From: Hyphomicrobiales bacterium
GTDB lineage: Bacteria > Pseudomonadota > Alphaproteobacteria > Rhizobiales > Rhizobiaceae
Length of the DNA: 64,000 nucleotides
Direction: 5' to 3'
Assembly (NCBI GenBank): GCA_900469445.1
Contig: UBXM01000006.1
Location: 496,001 to 560,000 of the forward strand
Shown here: one piece after another, positions 37,303 to 46,509 of the stretch
Layout of the letters: each line of letters begins with the position of its first letter
How positions within the stretch are numbered: the first letter of the stretch is position 1
Translations under genes and position numbers: made by a program
Notes under the pieces: generated by a model
What the model saw: the letters and a program-made list of their open reading frames with translations, nothing else
What the model was told of the DNA's origin: nothing
Database searches by the model: none

Positions 37303-37569
37303 CAGATTCGGTTGTCGTACGCGAACCGCATCGAGATTGCGTCAGACCCGAAGGCTTGCACGAAAGGGCAACATCCCGTGTCGGTAATCTGAGCTACAGG
37401 AACCTACTGCTTTCGGAGAGGCGCGAGAATTAAAGAGGTTAAGCCAGGTCACGATCTCAATGGCGACATAGCGCTTTCGAGGTAGCCGGATTCCGTTTGT
37501 ACGGCTTGTTCCTTGGGGATGCGTTGAATGAAAATATCATCCTGCCGCCGACCGTGACAAAAATGCTCC

Positions 37570-38934
37570 GTGTTTTCTGGGATCCTCCCCGCCTGCAGGT
37601 TTTTTGGGCCGCCGTTGATGAGAGTTTTTCGAAGAACCGCGACCGGGTCTGGCGTCGATTGGCGCCTCATGGAGTGCTGGGGGGCTGGCATATCCCTTTT
37701 CCTTCAGATGGGAGCCTTTTTTCCTCTCTTCCTGGCAGATGCCGACGGGGCATTAAGCGATCCGGCCAAGGCTAAGTTGCGTCTGATTTGCCTGCCCGTA
37801 TATGCCTTTGCCAGCGTGGTCTTGATCGCGAACAGGAGGACGTTTTTCATTGCAATCAGGCGCAACTTGCTGCTGCCTGTTATCCTTGCATTACCGTTCC
37901 TGTCGGTTCTTTGGGCGGTAGCTCCGTCGACGACGCTGAGACGGGCTGTCGGCCTTTTGTTTACGGTTCTCCTGGCCTATGCATTGGCGATACGCTTTAC
38001 ACCGCGACAATTGCTTGTGATCGTATTTGCGACCCTGGGCGTGTGTATCGTCCTCAGTCTTGCGATGTTTGCAGTTTCACCCAATCTTGCCCGCATGCCC
38101 GCTGACGGTGCCATGCGGGGCATATTCATCAGCAAGAATAGTCTCGGTTGGTACGCCTGCTTGATGCTGCTCGTCGCGACCATCGTTCTCCTGGACGGAA
38201 CCTTGGGCTTGCGCCGCACCGCCGCCATCTTGTTGATCGCAGGCGGGGTCTGCCTGGCCGGTTCCGGATCGATGACGGCGATGATCGCAACCGGATCGGC
38301 ATATTTGCTGATCGGATTTTACATCATGTTACGGCGAACCCGCGGCATCAGCCGTATGGCCATTATCCTGATATCGGTCCAATTGTCAGCTGTTACTCTT
38401 CTGTTGCTTCATGAATTTCTGGTGCCGGTCCTGGAGGCGCTCGGCAAGGATGCGACCCTGACGGGTCGTGTGCCGTTATGGGAACTGGTCGATCGTCAGA
38501 TCGCCGATCAGCTGCTGCTTGGTTTCGGCTACCAATCCTTCTGGACGGAGGCAAATCCCTCCGCTTGGGCGATCTGGTCAAAAATCAGATGGCAGGCTCC
38601 CCATGCCCATAACGGCTTCCGCGACACTATGTTGAGCTTCGGATTGGGCGGGACGATAGTCTTCGTCATGCTGCTTGTGCGGGCCGTGTACCAAGGTGCG
38701 CTCCTTCACTGTCGCGACCCGCATTTTGGATGGCTTTGGCTGAATGTCTACGTCGTCGTGGTGCTGGTGATGAACCTGACTGAAAGCCTGTTTCTGATGC
38801 AGAATGATGCCATCTTCATCCTGTTCGCGACAAGCGTCATCATGTTCTCGCTGCACGCGCCCGTCGTTTCGACAAATCCCAGCCTGCAAAGGCAGCCACC
38901 CATACGTGGACCAAGGGCGGAGCTGCTGGCCTGA
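37570..38934 (+). CDS. Candidate polysaccharide polymerase (Wzy/ExoQ, O-antigen ligase-like)
   Basis: This 454-residue membrane protein has about ten hydrophobic helices and the Wzy_C pattern of the O-antigen ligase/polymerase family: a large periplasmic loop with TGRVPLWELV, then LLLGFGYQSFW, followed by APHAHNGFRDTMLSFGLGG, where the histidine-asparagine pair is the family hallmark. It is closest in layout to ExoQ-type polymerases that join repeat units in the periplasm. It is separated from the other polysaccharide genes by the regulatory block. The frame opens at a GTG (37570); ATG codons at 37618 or 37669 could be the real start, none has a clear ribosome site. Confidence 0.82.
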   Translation: MFSGILPACRFFGPPLMRVFRRTATGSGVDWRLMECWGAGISLFLQMGAFFPLFLADADGALSDPAKAKLRLICLPVYAFASVVLIANRRTFFIAIRRNLLLPVILALPFLSVLWAVAPSTTLRRAVGLLFTVLLAYALAIRFTPRQLLVIVFATLGVCIVLSLAMFAVSPNLARMPADGAMRGIFISKNSLGWYACLMLLVATIVLLDGTLGLRRTAAILLIAGGVCLAGSGSMTAMIATGSAYLLIGFYIMLRRTRGISRMAIILISVQLSAVTLLLLHEFLVPVLEALGKDATLTGRVPLWELVDRQIADQLLLGFGYQSFWTEANPSAWAIWSKIRWQAPHAHNGFRDTMLSFGLGGTIVFVMLLVRAVYQGALLHCRDPHFGWLWLNVYVVVVLVMNLTESLFLMQNDAIFILFATSVIMFSLHAPVVSTNPSLQRQPPIRGPRAELLA

Positions 38935-39038
38935 CGCTGGGACGGGCCGGATAAGCGTACAGACGGAGACGGAATATTTGGGGTTGACTGCCCTCCAGGC
39001 GCTCGGCAACAAGAAGCCTTATGCAAGGCAGAGGTTTC

Positions 39039-39872
39039 ATGGTCGAGCCTATTTCCCAAAACATGCCACTCGGCTCCACGACAAGGCTTGCGGCCTGCGA
39101 TTTGAAGCTGGTCTATGGTGATCGGACAATTTCGCAGGATCTGTCTTTCAAGGTGCCGGACGGCCTTTTCACTGTGATCGTTGGGCCGAATGCCTGTGGC
39201 AAATCCACGCTCTTAAGGGCACTTGCGCGGATCATCCGGCCAAGCGCCGGCCATGTTGTACTGGATGGCAAGGCGATCGAGCGTATTCCAGCTCGTGAAG
39301 TCGCCCGCACGCTTGGTCTTCTGCCGCAAAGCTCGGTGGCGCCCGATGGGATCACGGTTGCCGACCTCGTGGCGCGGGGGCGTTATCCGCATCAGTCCTT
39401 CCTGCAGCGCTGGAGCCAGGCGGATGAGGATGCGGTCGCCTGGGCGATGCGCACTGCACGGGTCGATGAGTTTGCCGGTCGTGCCGTGGACGAACTTTCC
39501 GGTGGTCAACGCCAGCGCGTATGGATTGCAATGGTGTTGGCGCAGGAGACGCCGCTTCTCCTGCTCGACGAGCCGACGACCTTCCTCGACATCGCCCACC
39601 AGATCGAGCTTCTCAATCTTTTGCGCGATCTCAATCGACGCCAGGGTAACACGGTCGTCGCAGTTCTCCACGACCTCAACCAGGCTTGCCGATATGCGGA
39701 TCACATCGTCGCCATGCGCGATGGGTGCATCGTCGCCGAAGGAAATCCGCGCGGTGTCATGACCGCGGAGCTTGTGAAGTCGGTCTTCGGTCTTGCGGCC
39801 ATCGTCATCGAGGATCCGGTGACCGGCGATCCGATGGTCGTGCCACTCGATGAGAGGGCGCCGTCCGCATGA
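39039..39872 (+). CDS. Ferric-siderophore ABC transporter ATP-binding protein (FepC/FecE-like)
   Basis: This 277-residue ATPase energises the siderophore permease pair encoded next to it. Walker A is GPNACGKSTLLRA, preceded by LKLVYGDRTISQDLSF; the Q-loop is LLPQSSVAPDGITV, the signature is ELSGGQRQRVWIAMV, Walker B is LLLLDEPTTFLDIAHQ and the switch histidine is in VVAVLHDLNQACRYAD. The last two are diagnostic of iron-siderophore importers. The ATG at 39039 has GCAGAGG five bases upstream. The gene points toward the permease genes and ends nine bases from them on the opposite strand, an unusual arrangement because these genes normally share one operon. Confidence 0.93.
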   Translation: MVEPISQNMPLGSTTRLAACDLKLVYGDRTISQDLSFKVPDGLFTVIVGPNACGKSTLLRALARIIRPSAGHVVLDGKAIERIPAREVARTLGLLPQSSVAPDGITVADLVARGRYPHQSFLQRWSQADEDAVAWAMRTARVDEFAGRAVDELSGGQRQRVWIAMVLAQETPLLLLDEPTTFLDIAHQIELLNLLRDLNRRQGNTVVAVLHDLNQACRYADHIVAMRDGCIVAEGNPRGVMTAELVKSVFGLAAIVIEDPVTGDPMVVPLDERAPSA

Positions 39873-39880
39873 TCTGCCGA

Positions 39881-40942
39881 TCAGCGCTGTTTTGATCGTG
39901 TGAGTAGCCAGAGAAGGTAGAGGCCGCCGACAAGGCCGGTCGTTCGGCCTATGGGCAGAACGAGGTCGGTTGCGATGTATTGGGTCACAAGATCCGCGAT
40001 CACCAGCAGGAAGGCACCCATGGCTGCGGCGCTAAACACGGGAATTCCGCGTGCGGCGGTCAGTCGGGCAGCGAGCTGTGGTGCTGCCAGCGCCAAAAAG
40101 GCAATCGGCCCTGCCGCTCCGGTGGCAACGCCGGCAAGCAGGACCGCACAGGCAATCATGGCAAATCGTGTCTTCTCGACATGGACCCCAAGTTGGCGGG
40201 CCAGATCGTCGCCCATTTCGATCATCCGCAACCGGATTGCTGCAAGGCCGACCAAAGGTACCAGCAGCAGCGCGCCACCCATGACGGTCCAGGCGTGATC
40301 CCAGTTCCGGGCATCAAGCGAACCGGAAAGCCAGAGGTTGGCGGCTATCGCATTGTCGAGATCGCCTTTCACGAGCATCAGTCCGTTAAGAGCGTTGAGC
40401 GTGGCGCCGGCTCCGATACCGATGAGGACCAGGCGATAACCACCGGTCGCGCCCTGTTTGAACGACAGGAGATAGACGATGGTTGCCGTCACCAGCCCAC
40501 CAAGCATGGCCGACACCGCAACCGCGAGTGAGCCGCCGCCAAAGAGGACGATCTGCAACAATGCGCCGGTTGCTGCACCTGTCGTGAAACCGATCACATC
40601 CGGCGAGCCGAGCGCATTGCGGGACACCGACTGAAATACCGCCCCCGAAACGCCGAGGGCTGCGCCGGCAAAGATTGCAACGAGCAGGCGCGGCAGGCGC
40701 AAGTTAAGAATGACCTGTTGACGCATGCCGCCTTCTCCATGCCCGAGAAGCGTGGCAACGACTTCGATGAAGGGTATAGGGACGCGGCCGAGCGTGATGG
40801 CAAAAAGCGCGGCAAGCAATGTGAGGATCGTCAGGCACAGCGTGATTGCGATTGGGCGCGCGGTGATTGTGAAGGACATATGCCGGCTACGCCAGACAAG
40901 CCGGCGAGCACGGTTGGCGGACGGGCCGGATAGGCGGCTCAT
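39881..40942 (-). CDS. Ferric-siderophore ABC transporter permease (FepG/FecCD family)
   Basis: This 353-residue inner-membrane permease has about nine hydrophobic helices. Family blocks include LRLPRLLVAIFAGAALGVSG, AVFQSVSRNALGSPDVIGFT and the C-terminal GPIAFLALAAPQLAARL with DLVTQYIATDLVLPIG, typical of the FecCD fold. It pairs with the permease encoded upstream and overlaps that gene in an ATGA. An internal ATG at 40879 is an alternative start. Together they import the ferric siderophore delivered by the FepB-like protein. Confidence 0.92.
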   Translation of the reverse strand: MSRLSGPSANRARRLVWRSRHMSFTITARPIAITLCLTILTLLAALFAITLGRVPIPFIEVVATLLGHGEGGMRQQVILNLRLPRLLVAIFAGAALGVSGAVFQSVSRNALGSPDVIGFTTGAATGALLQIVLFGGGSLAVAVSAMLGGLVTATIVYLLSFKQGATGGYRLVLIGIGAGATLNALNGLMLVKGDLDNAIAANLWLSGSLDARNWDHAWTVMGGALLLVPLVGLAAIRLRMIEMGDDLARQLGVHVEKTRFAMIACAVLLAGVATGAAGPIAFLALAAPQLAARLTAARGIPVFSAAAMGAFLLVIADLVTQYIATDLVLPIGRTTGLVGGLYLLWLLTRSKQR

Positions 40943-41958
40943 AATTTCGATATCCGATGGCGGCGAACAAGCGCGATGAAGAAGGGGCCACCCATCACTG
41001 CGACCATGATGCCGACGCCGACCTCACCGGGTGGTGCAATCACGCGTCCGAGCGCGTCGGCGCTGACGGTCAGCAGAGCCGCGATCGTCATGGCATAAGG
41101 CAGCAACCAGCGATGGCCGGGACCGGTGATCAGCCGGGCGATATGGGGAGCTGTCAAGCCGACGAAGCCGATCGGCCCGGCAGCAGCCGTCGCCGCGCCG
41201 CAAAGCATGATCACGGCAAGTGCCGAAAAGCTCCAGATATATACGGGATTGCCGCCGAGCGCCTTGGCTAGGTCGGCACCAAGGGCGGCAGTATCCAGTG
41301 CCTTTGTCAGCGTGAAGGCGATGGCGATCCCGATTAAGGAGAGGACGAAGGCGGGCAGCAGGACTGCGTAGCTGCGTCCCTGGAGAGAGCCGACCGACCA
41401 GTTGCGGAACTGGTCGAAGACCTGTTCGTCGCTATTGACCAGAACGATCTGGGTCAGTGACATCAGGACGACGGAAAGGGCTGCCCCCGCCAAAACCACG
41501 CGCACCGGATCGCCACTTTGCCCAAGATTGCCGAGCAGATAGACGGCTGCGCCGGCCAAGGCGGCGCCAGCGATGCCGAATGCCATATAGGCCGTGACAT
41601 CGGTTATGCCGAGAAGGGCGATGGCACCGGTGACCGCCATCGCTGCCCCCGCGTTTATGCCGAGGATACCAGGGTCGGAGAGCGGATTGCGCGTCAGCGC
41701 CTGCATGATCGTGCCGGCAGCCCCGAGCGCTGCACCAACCACGATGGCAAGCAGGGTACGGGGAATGCGCAGCAGCCAAACCAGAAGATGATCGCTGTCG
41801 GCCGGATCGAAATGGGTGATCGCGTTCCATGTGGTTGCGAGCGGAATAGGCCGGGCGCCCGCAACAATGCCAAACACGATTGCGGCAAAAAGCAAAACAC
41901 CCAGCCCGCAAATCCCTGCCGTAAGGCAACCGTCACGCGTGCGGGTCGGCGCTGCCAT
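40939..41958 (-). CDS. Ferric-siderophore ABC transporter permease (FepD/FecCD family)
   Basis: This 339-residue partner permease shows LRIPRTLLAIVVGAALGAAG, TIMQALTRNPLSDPGILGIN, and GPIGFVGLTAPHIARLITGP with ADALGRVIAPPGEVGVG, the conserved set of the FecCD family. About nine hydrophobic segments are present. The start at 41958 is preceded by a GGAAGC site, 25 bases after the stop of the binding-protein gene; a longer open frame would overlap that gene. It is co-transcribed with the binding protein and second permease. Confidence 0.92.
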   Translation of the reverse strand: MAAPTRTRDGCLTAGICGLGVLLFAAIVFGIVAGARPIPLATTWNAITHFDPADSDHLLVWLLRIPRTLLAIVVGAALGAAGTIMQALTRNPLSDPGILGINAGAAMAVTGAIALLGITDVTAYMAFGIAGAALAGAAVYLLGNLGQSGDPVRVVLAGAALSVVLMSLTQIVLVNSDEQVFDQFRNWSVGSLQGRSYAVLLPAFVLSLIGIAIAFTLTKALDTAALGADLAKALGGNPVYIWSFSALAVIMLCGAATAAAGPIGFVGLTAPHIARLITGPGHRWLLPYAMTIAALLTVSADALGRVIAPPGEVGVGIMVAVMGGPFFIALVRRHRISKL

Positions 41959-41983
41959 GCTTCCAGGTCCGCTGCGCAAGACG

Positions 41984-42934
41984 TCAGTTTCCGAACTTGG
42001 CGGCGATGCCGTCAACGATTTCCTTGCCGCTGTAATAGTCGATCCGGAAGGAATGGATGCCAAGCCCGAAGACCTGGCCGTTCTTTACTGAAGGCAGGTT
42101 GGCAAGAACGGGGTCATTGCGGAACGCTGTTGCCCTGTTGTCGTCTACCCGCAGCAGAAATGTTGTTTCGGCCTTCAGATCCACCAGGCGCTCGTAATCC
42201 GCCCAGACGAAATCGTCGCGGCTTGCCGCCTGCGTGTGCCATGCCTGATCCGGAGCCTCGATCTCGAAACCGAGCGCGGTTAGAAGGGCTGCATGCGGAC
42301 CATCCGGCTTTGCGATCGGGTTGCTCTGGCCGGCTCCGTTGAAGCTGATGATATTGGCCTTGCCGGTCGGAATCTTGATCCTGGCTCTGGCTGAGGCGAC
42401 ATAGGCGTCAAACTCGGCGATCGAGGCGGCGGCCTGTTCCTCTAGTCCCGTCGCCTTGCCCAGTTCGGTCGCAAGCTCCTGCCAGGAAAGCGCGCCGTCA
42501 TCGACCAGGATGGTCGGTGCCACCTGACGGAATGCGTCAAGCTGATCCTTGGTCGAACCAGCGCCGCTCGCCGTGACGATGATGAGGTCGGGTTCGGTGG
42601 CGTAAACGGCCTCCAGGTCAACCTTGCCGGCCGGCCAGGCATTTTCGATCTCATGCTCCTTGGCTACGTGGTCCCACTGGGCAAAGAACTGGCCATTCGC
42701 GGCAGACCCGCTGGCGACAACCGGAGCCTTGATCGCCAGAAGCGTACCCGTCAGCGTGACTGAGGTGGAAAGGATGCGTTTCGGCCTGGACGGTATTTCC
42801 GTCTGGCTGCCATCGAGATTGGTAAAGCTGCGCGGCCAGGCCTCCGCTGCGGCAGTCTGCGACCAGAACAGGAGCGAGGCAATCGCCGCTATAACGATCC
42901 GCGTCGCGAATCGGCTGGTTGTCGCAATCCGCAT
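41984..42934 (-). CDS. Periplasmic siderophore-binding protein (FepB-like)
   Basis: This 316-residue protein has a signal peptide (MRIATTSRFATRIVIAAIAS, cleavage near AAA-EA) and a type III periplasmic-binding fold. Seen are SFTNLDGSQTEIPSRPKRIL near the mature N-terminus, VDLEAVYATEPDLIIVT, a kinked long helix region around LEEQAAASIAEFDAYVASAR, and FLLRVDDNRATAFRNDPVLA. These fit FepB/FatB-type ferric-siderophore carriers. It is the first gene of the three-gene minus-strand transport operon. The precise siderophore is not readable. Confidence 0.9.
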   Translation of the reverse strand: MRIATTSRFATRIVIAAIASLLFWSQTAAAEAWPRSFTNLDGSQTEIPSRPKRILSTSVTLTGTLLAIKAPVVASGSAANGQFFAQWDHVAKEHEIENAWPAGKVDLEAVYATEPDLIIVTASGAGSTKDQLDAFRQVAPTILVDDGALSWQELATELGKATGLEEQAAASIAEFDAYVASARARIKIPTGKANIISFNGAGQSNPIAKPDGPHAALLTALGFEIEAPDQAWHTQAASRDDFVWADYERLVDLKAETTFLLRVDDNRATAFRNDPVLANLPSVKNGQVFGLGIHSFRIDYYSGKEIVDGIAAKFGN

Positions 42935-43079
42935 GGCTGCATTCTCCGCTGACGGCTGGGGAAGGGCAGGGGCCGTACCGTCCGCTCGAAGCCCGTGCGG
43001 GCGGCAGCATTAGCATCGCTGTTCGATCCTCGCTACCGAAACATGAGCGTCTTCAGCAAGATTGTTTAGGCTGCGTCGT

Positions 43080-44120
43080 TCAGCCCTCGGCGGTACCGAC
43101 CTGCCGGCGCAGTGACGAAGGCGGATAACCGAAATGTCTGCGAAATGCGGTCGTGAAATTCGATAAATGAACGTAGCCCGCCTCATAGGCGATGTCGGAA
43201 ATGCTGCGATTGCTGAAGAGAAGCGCCTGGCGTGCCTCAGTCAGCCACCGGTTTCGAATGAATTCGTTCAGCGAGCAATGGTGTGCCTTGCGCACCAATC
43301 GCTGCAGCGTCGCCTGGCTGGCGCCGAGCTCGTTTGCCATCTCGGCAACGGTCAGTTCCTGCGCGGAATGGCGGTCGATATACTGTACCAGCGCATAGAT
43401 GCGCTGTTGGTCGGCTGCCGTCAGGTTTGTCGGTGGCGCAACCGCATCGGGATTCGAGCCGAACGCTGCCGTCAGTGCTTCATAAACGATGGCGAGCGTA
43501 TGGCTTTCCAGGAGAACGGCCGAGAACGGCGGCTTGCGGGCCGCGATATCGAACATCTGCCGTGCCAGAAACTCGACCTTGCGGTTGGGTTGCCATTGCC
43601 AGAAGCCGGGATCTCCACACAGAAGCGCCTGGAACGTACCGGGAGCTTCGCTTGCTTCGGAAAAGCGCCGCAGCCACTCGCGCGACATGCCAATGACCAT
43701 CTTGTCGAGATATTGCCCCTTGCGTGCTCGCCTGCGAAGACGCGCGCCGCTTTCATGGGAAACGATGATCGCCGAGGACTGCCAGCGCCCCTGCGCAGTG
43801 CGGTGCGGCATGGGCATCGGCACTCCGTTCAGAGATGCTTCGACGAAGCCCTCGAGAAAAATCTTGATGCAGACCTGTGCATCGAGGGCCACTTCCATCT
43901 CCAGATCATCGACCTGCATACGACGGCCGAAATTGACGTGGATGCCATTCATCCGCACCTGCCCCACCAGGCCGCATGCGACAACTGCGTCACCTTGATC
44001 GCCACTGTCGAGCACACGCACACCGTTCTTGCGCAGCTCACGCCGCGTTAGGACGGGGTTGGGATTGGTAGCCACGGGCGGAAGGGGATCGACGGCGCTG
44101 TTCACACAGGTCTCCTGCAT
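43080..44120 (-). CDS. AraC-family transcriptional regulator
   Basis: This 346-residue regulator has a variable N-terminal domain and a C-terminal double helix-turn-helix of AraC type: LTVAEMANELGASQATLQRL in the first motif, and ISDIAYEAGYVHLSNFTTAF followed by RHFGYPPSSLRRQ in the second. Regulators of this PchR/AlcR-like group respond to ferric siderophores and activate receptor genes; here the divergent neighbour is a TonB receptor, so that role is likely. The ATG at 44120 sits inside the palindrome at 44117-44130. A longer open frame upstream overlaps the receptor gene and is not used. Confidence 0.87.
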   Translation of the reverse strand: MQETCVNSAVDPLPPVATNPNPVLTRRELRKNGVRVLDSGDQGDAVVACGLVGQVRMNGIHVNFGRRMQVDDLEMEVALDAQVCIKIFLEGFVEASLNGVPMPMPHRTAQGRWQSSAIIVSHESGARLRRRARKGQYLDKMVIGMSREWLRRFSEASEAPGTFQALLCGDPGFWQWQPNRKVEFLARQMFDIAARKPPFSAVLLESHTLAIVYEALTAAFGSNPDAVAPPTNLTAADQQRIYALVQYIDRHSAQELTVAEMANELGASQATLQRLVRKAHHCSLNEFIRNRWLTEARQALLFSNRSISDIAYEAGYVHLSNFTTAFRRHFGYPPSSLRRQVGTAEG

Positions 44121-44130
44121 AACTTTATGC
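44117..44130. promoter_or_regulatory. Palindrome over the AraC-gene start
   Basis: GCATAA (44117-44122) and TTATGC (44125-44130) form a perfect 6-base inverted repeat separated by CT. It covers the initiation codon of the AraC-family gene and lies about 150 bases from the start of the divergent TonB receptor. It could be an autoregulatory site, or a hairpin that limits translation of the regulator. Confidence 0.35.
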
Positions 44131-44281
44131 GTGATTAACGAAAGCGGATGTTTCCAAGACCACGTATAGGAATACATGAAATATGCACTCAAGAATAGCC
44201 GCGACAGGGGATGTCCGGCACTGTTTGCCGCGCGGAGCGCGGAAAACATGCGGAAAGAACTGGTCGTCCGGGGGTATGGGA

Positions 44282-46435
44282 ATGAACGGAAATAAGACCA
44301 TCGCGCAGCGGCAGGCAATCGAGCGGCTGACGCGAATTCTGCTGGCAACGACCGTCCTGACAGGCCTGGCAGCTGCAGCACAGGCGCAGGATGGCGGCAA
44401 CAGCCAGGCTAGCACCGAGTTGGCGCCGATCGTGCTCGAAGGTGCAACCTACGAGACTGAAGGCACCAACAGCTACACGACAAAGGAAATCAGCGTCGGC
44501 GACAAGGACACGCGCACCCTGCGCGAAGTACCGCAGTCGACCACGGTCATGACGCGCGAACGTCTGGACGACGGCAATTTTTCTTCGCTCGATACCGTCA
44601 TGCGCAAGACGCCGGGCGTCGTGGTTCTGACCAATGATGATGGCCGCTCCAGCCTTTATTCTCGCGGTTTCGAGTACGATACGCTTTACATGAACGGCCT
44701 TTCGACGCCGGTATCCTCCATCTACGGTACCCAGCCTGACATGGTTGTGGTCGACCATATCGAAATCCTGCGCGGTCCTTCGGGCCTTTTTGGCGGGGCG
44801 GGCGAGCCGGCCGGCGCCGTCAATATGCGTCTCAAGCAGGCTTCCGACGAATACAGGGCAAGCATCAACACGATCATGAGTTCGTGGGACGGCAAGCGCA
44901 TTGAAGGTGATGTAACCGGGCCGTTGACCAAGTCCGGCCGGGTGCGTGGCCGGCTGGTCGGTGCGCTTTCAGCCAAGGACAGTTTTATCGATACCGTCGA
45001 TAACAAGGTTGGCGTTATCTACGGCACGATACAGGCCGACATAACGGACAACACGACGGCTACGCTGAGCATCAACCACACCCGCCGCGACATTACCCCG
45101 TTCAACGGTCTGCCGACGATGTCGGACGGCACGCTGCTCGACCTGCCGCGTTCGACCTATACGGGCGCGGACTGGAACAATTTCGAGAACAATGTCACGC
45201 AGTACATCGCCGAGCTTGAACATCGTTTCGATGACGGTGGCCATGCGAAGGTATCGGCGCTCTATTCCCACGTTGATGTCAATTTCCTTTACGCCTATGC
45301 CGCAGGCTCTGCAGACGCATCGGGCGTCGTGGCCAACGGCACTGGCTGGCTGGCTCGCAAGTACGAGCAGGATTCGGTCTCTCTCGACGCGCATATCAGC
45401 AAGCCCTTCGAAATCTATGGGCTGGAGAACAATATCATCGCCGGCGTAGACTATCGTGGTAGCGATGACAGCCTGTGGAACGCCAGGGGCACGATTGCGG
45501 GCGCCCAGAACCTCCACGACTGGAACACCAATATTGCCAAGCCCGACTACACGTTCGGTAGCCCGGATGAAACCGAAACAGACCAGTATGGTATCTATGG
45601 GCAGTGGCGCATCAAGCCGGTCGACAGGCTGACATTGATCGGTGGCGGTCGCTTCAGCTGGTATGATGCCCAGTCCGGCGACAGTGAAGTCAAGGTCAAC
45701 GGCGAATTCACGCCTTACGCCGGCATTATCTACGACCTCACCGACCGGGTATCGGCTTATGCCAGCTATACGGAAATCTTCCAGCCGCAATCTGTTCAGG
45801 ACGCCTCGAACAGGCTGCTCGATCCACGCACCGGCGAGCAGTATGAGATCGGTCTCAAGGCGGAACTGACGGACGATCTCAATGCCTCGCTTGCTTGGTT
45901 TGATCTGACCGACAAGAACCGCGCTGTCTCCGATCTGGATAATCTCGGCAAGTACACTGCCGGCGGTGAAGCGCACATGCGCGGCATCGAGTTCGAAATC
46001 AACGGTGAAATCCTGCCCAACTGGGAGGCGATGGCCGGTTACACCTATACCGACACGAAATTCAAGAATACGACCACGGCCGCAGGCTCGGAATTCTACA
46101 CCCCTGAGCATATGGTGCAGCTCTTCACCAAATACACATTCAACGGTTCAGGCACCTGGACCGATGGCATCTTTGTCGGTGGTGGCGTGAAGCTGTTCTC
46201 CTCGTTCAAGAATATCTCGCGCACGGCAGCGGGTGGCGCCACCACTATCGAAGCTCCGGGCTACGGTGTGGTCGATCTGCAGGCTGGTTACAATTTCAAC
46301 GAGAATCTGACGGCCAGCCTTTCGGTCAACAACGTGTTCGACAAGAAATATTACGAGCGCGTCGGCGGCACCTCGGTGTTCAACTTCTATGGCGAACCGC
46401 GCAATGTCGTCTTCAAGCTGAACGCGACCTTCTGA
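44282..46435 (+). CDS. TonB-dependent siderophore receptor
   Basis: This 717-residue outer-membrane receptor takes up a ferric siderophore using energy from TonB. It has a signal peptide (ILLATTVLTGLAAAAQAQ), then a TonB-box-like LAPIVLEGATY and the plug domain (VPQSTTVMTRERLDDGNFSS, TPGVVVLTND, YSRGFEYDTLYMNG, VDHIEILRGPSGLFGG). The beta-barrel ends in NVVFKLNATF, with the terminal aromatic residue required for assembly. Layout and plug motifs match the FhuA/FhuE/FpvA type. Starts at 44276 and 44282 are both possible; the second has GGGGG at better spacing. A terminator hairpin follows. Confidence 0.94.
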   Translation: MNGNKTIAQRQAIERLTRILLATTVLTGLAAAAQAQDGGNSQASTELAPIVLEGATYETEGTNSYTTKEISVGDKDTRTLREVPQSTTVMTRERLDDGNFSSLDTVMRKTPGVVVLTNDDGRSSLYSRGFEYDTLYMNGLSTPVSSIYGTQPDMVVVDHIEILRGPSGLFGGAGEPAGAVNMRLKQASDEYRASINTIMSSWDGKRIEGDVTGPLTKSGRVRGRLVGALSAKDSFIDTVDNKVGVIYGTIQADITDNTTATLSINHTRRDITPFNGLPTMSDGTLLDLPRSTYTGADWNNFENNVTQYIAELEHRFDDGGHAKVSALYSHVDVNFLYAYAAGSADASGVVANGTGWLARKYEQDSVSLDAHISKPFEIYGLENNIIAGVDYRGSDDSLWNARGTIAGAQNLHDWNTNIAKPDYTFGSPDETETDQYGIYGQWRIKPVDRLTLIGGGRFSWYDAQSGDSEVKVNGEFTPYAGIIYDLTDRVSAYASYTEIFQPQSVQDASNRLLDPRTGEQYEIGLKAELTDDLNASLAWFDLTDKNRAVSDLDNLGKYTAGGEAHMRGIEFEINGEILPNWEAMAGYTYTDTKFKNTTTAAGSEFYTPEHMVQLFTKYTFNGSGTWTDGIFVGGGVKLFSSFKNISRTAAGGATTIEAPGYGVVDLQAGYNFNENLTASLSVNNVFDKKYYERVGGTSVFNFYGEPRNVVFKLNATF

Positions 46436-46460
46436 TCGCGGCATCGACCGAATTTATGAA

Positions 46461-46493
46461 AAAGCGGCCCGGAGAAAGGTTCCGGGCCGCTTT
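46461..46493. terminator. Bidirectional hairpin between receptor and esterase genes
   Basis: AAAGCGGCCCGGA (46461-46473) and TCCGGGCCGCTTT (46481-46493) form a perfect 13-base stem with a 7-base loop (GAAAGGT). It begins 25 bases after the receptor stop and ends 16 bases before the esterase stop on the other strand. The stem itself ends in TTT on both strands. This is the typical place and form of a terminator shared by two convergent genes. Confidence 0.85.
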
Positions 46494-46509
46494 CGTCATG
46501 CCATCACCT

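Noticed and set aside
44969..46111. Minus-strand frame of 380 codons within the TonB receptor gene
   Set aside because: Reverse-strand shadow with no domain; the receptor frame is continuous and complete.
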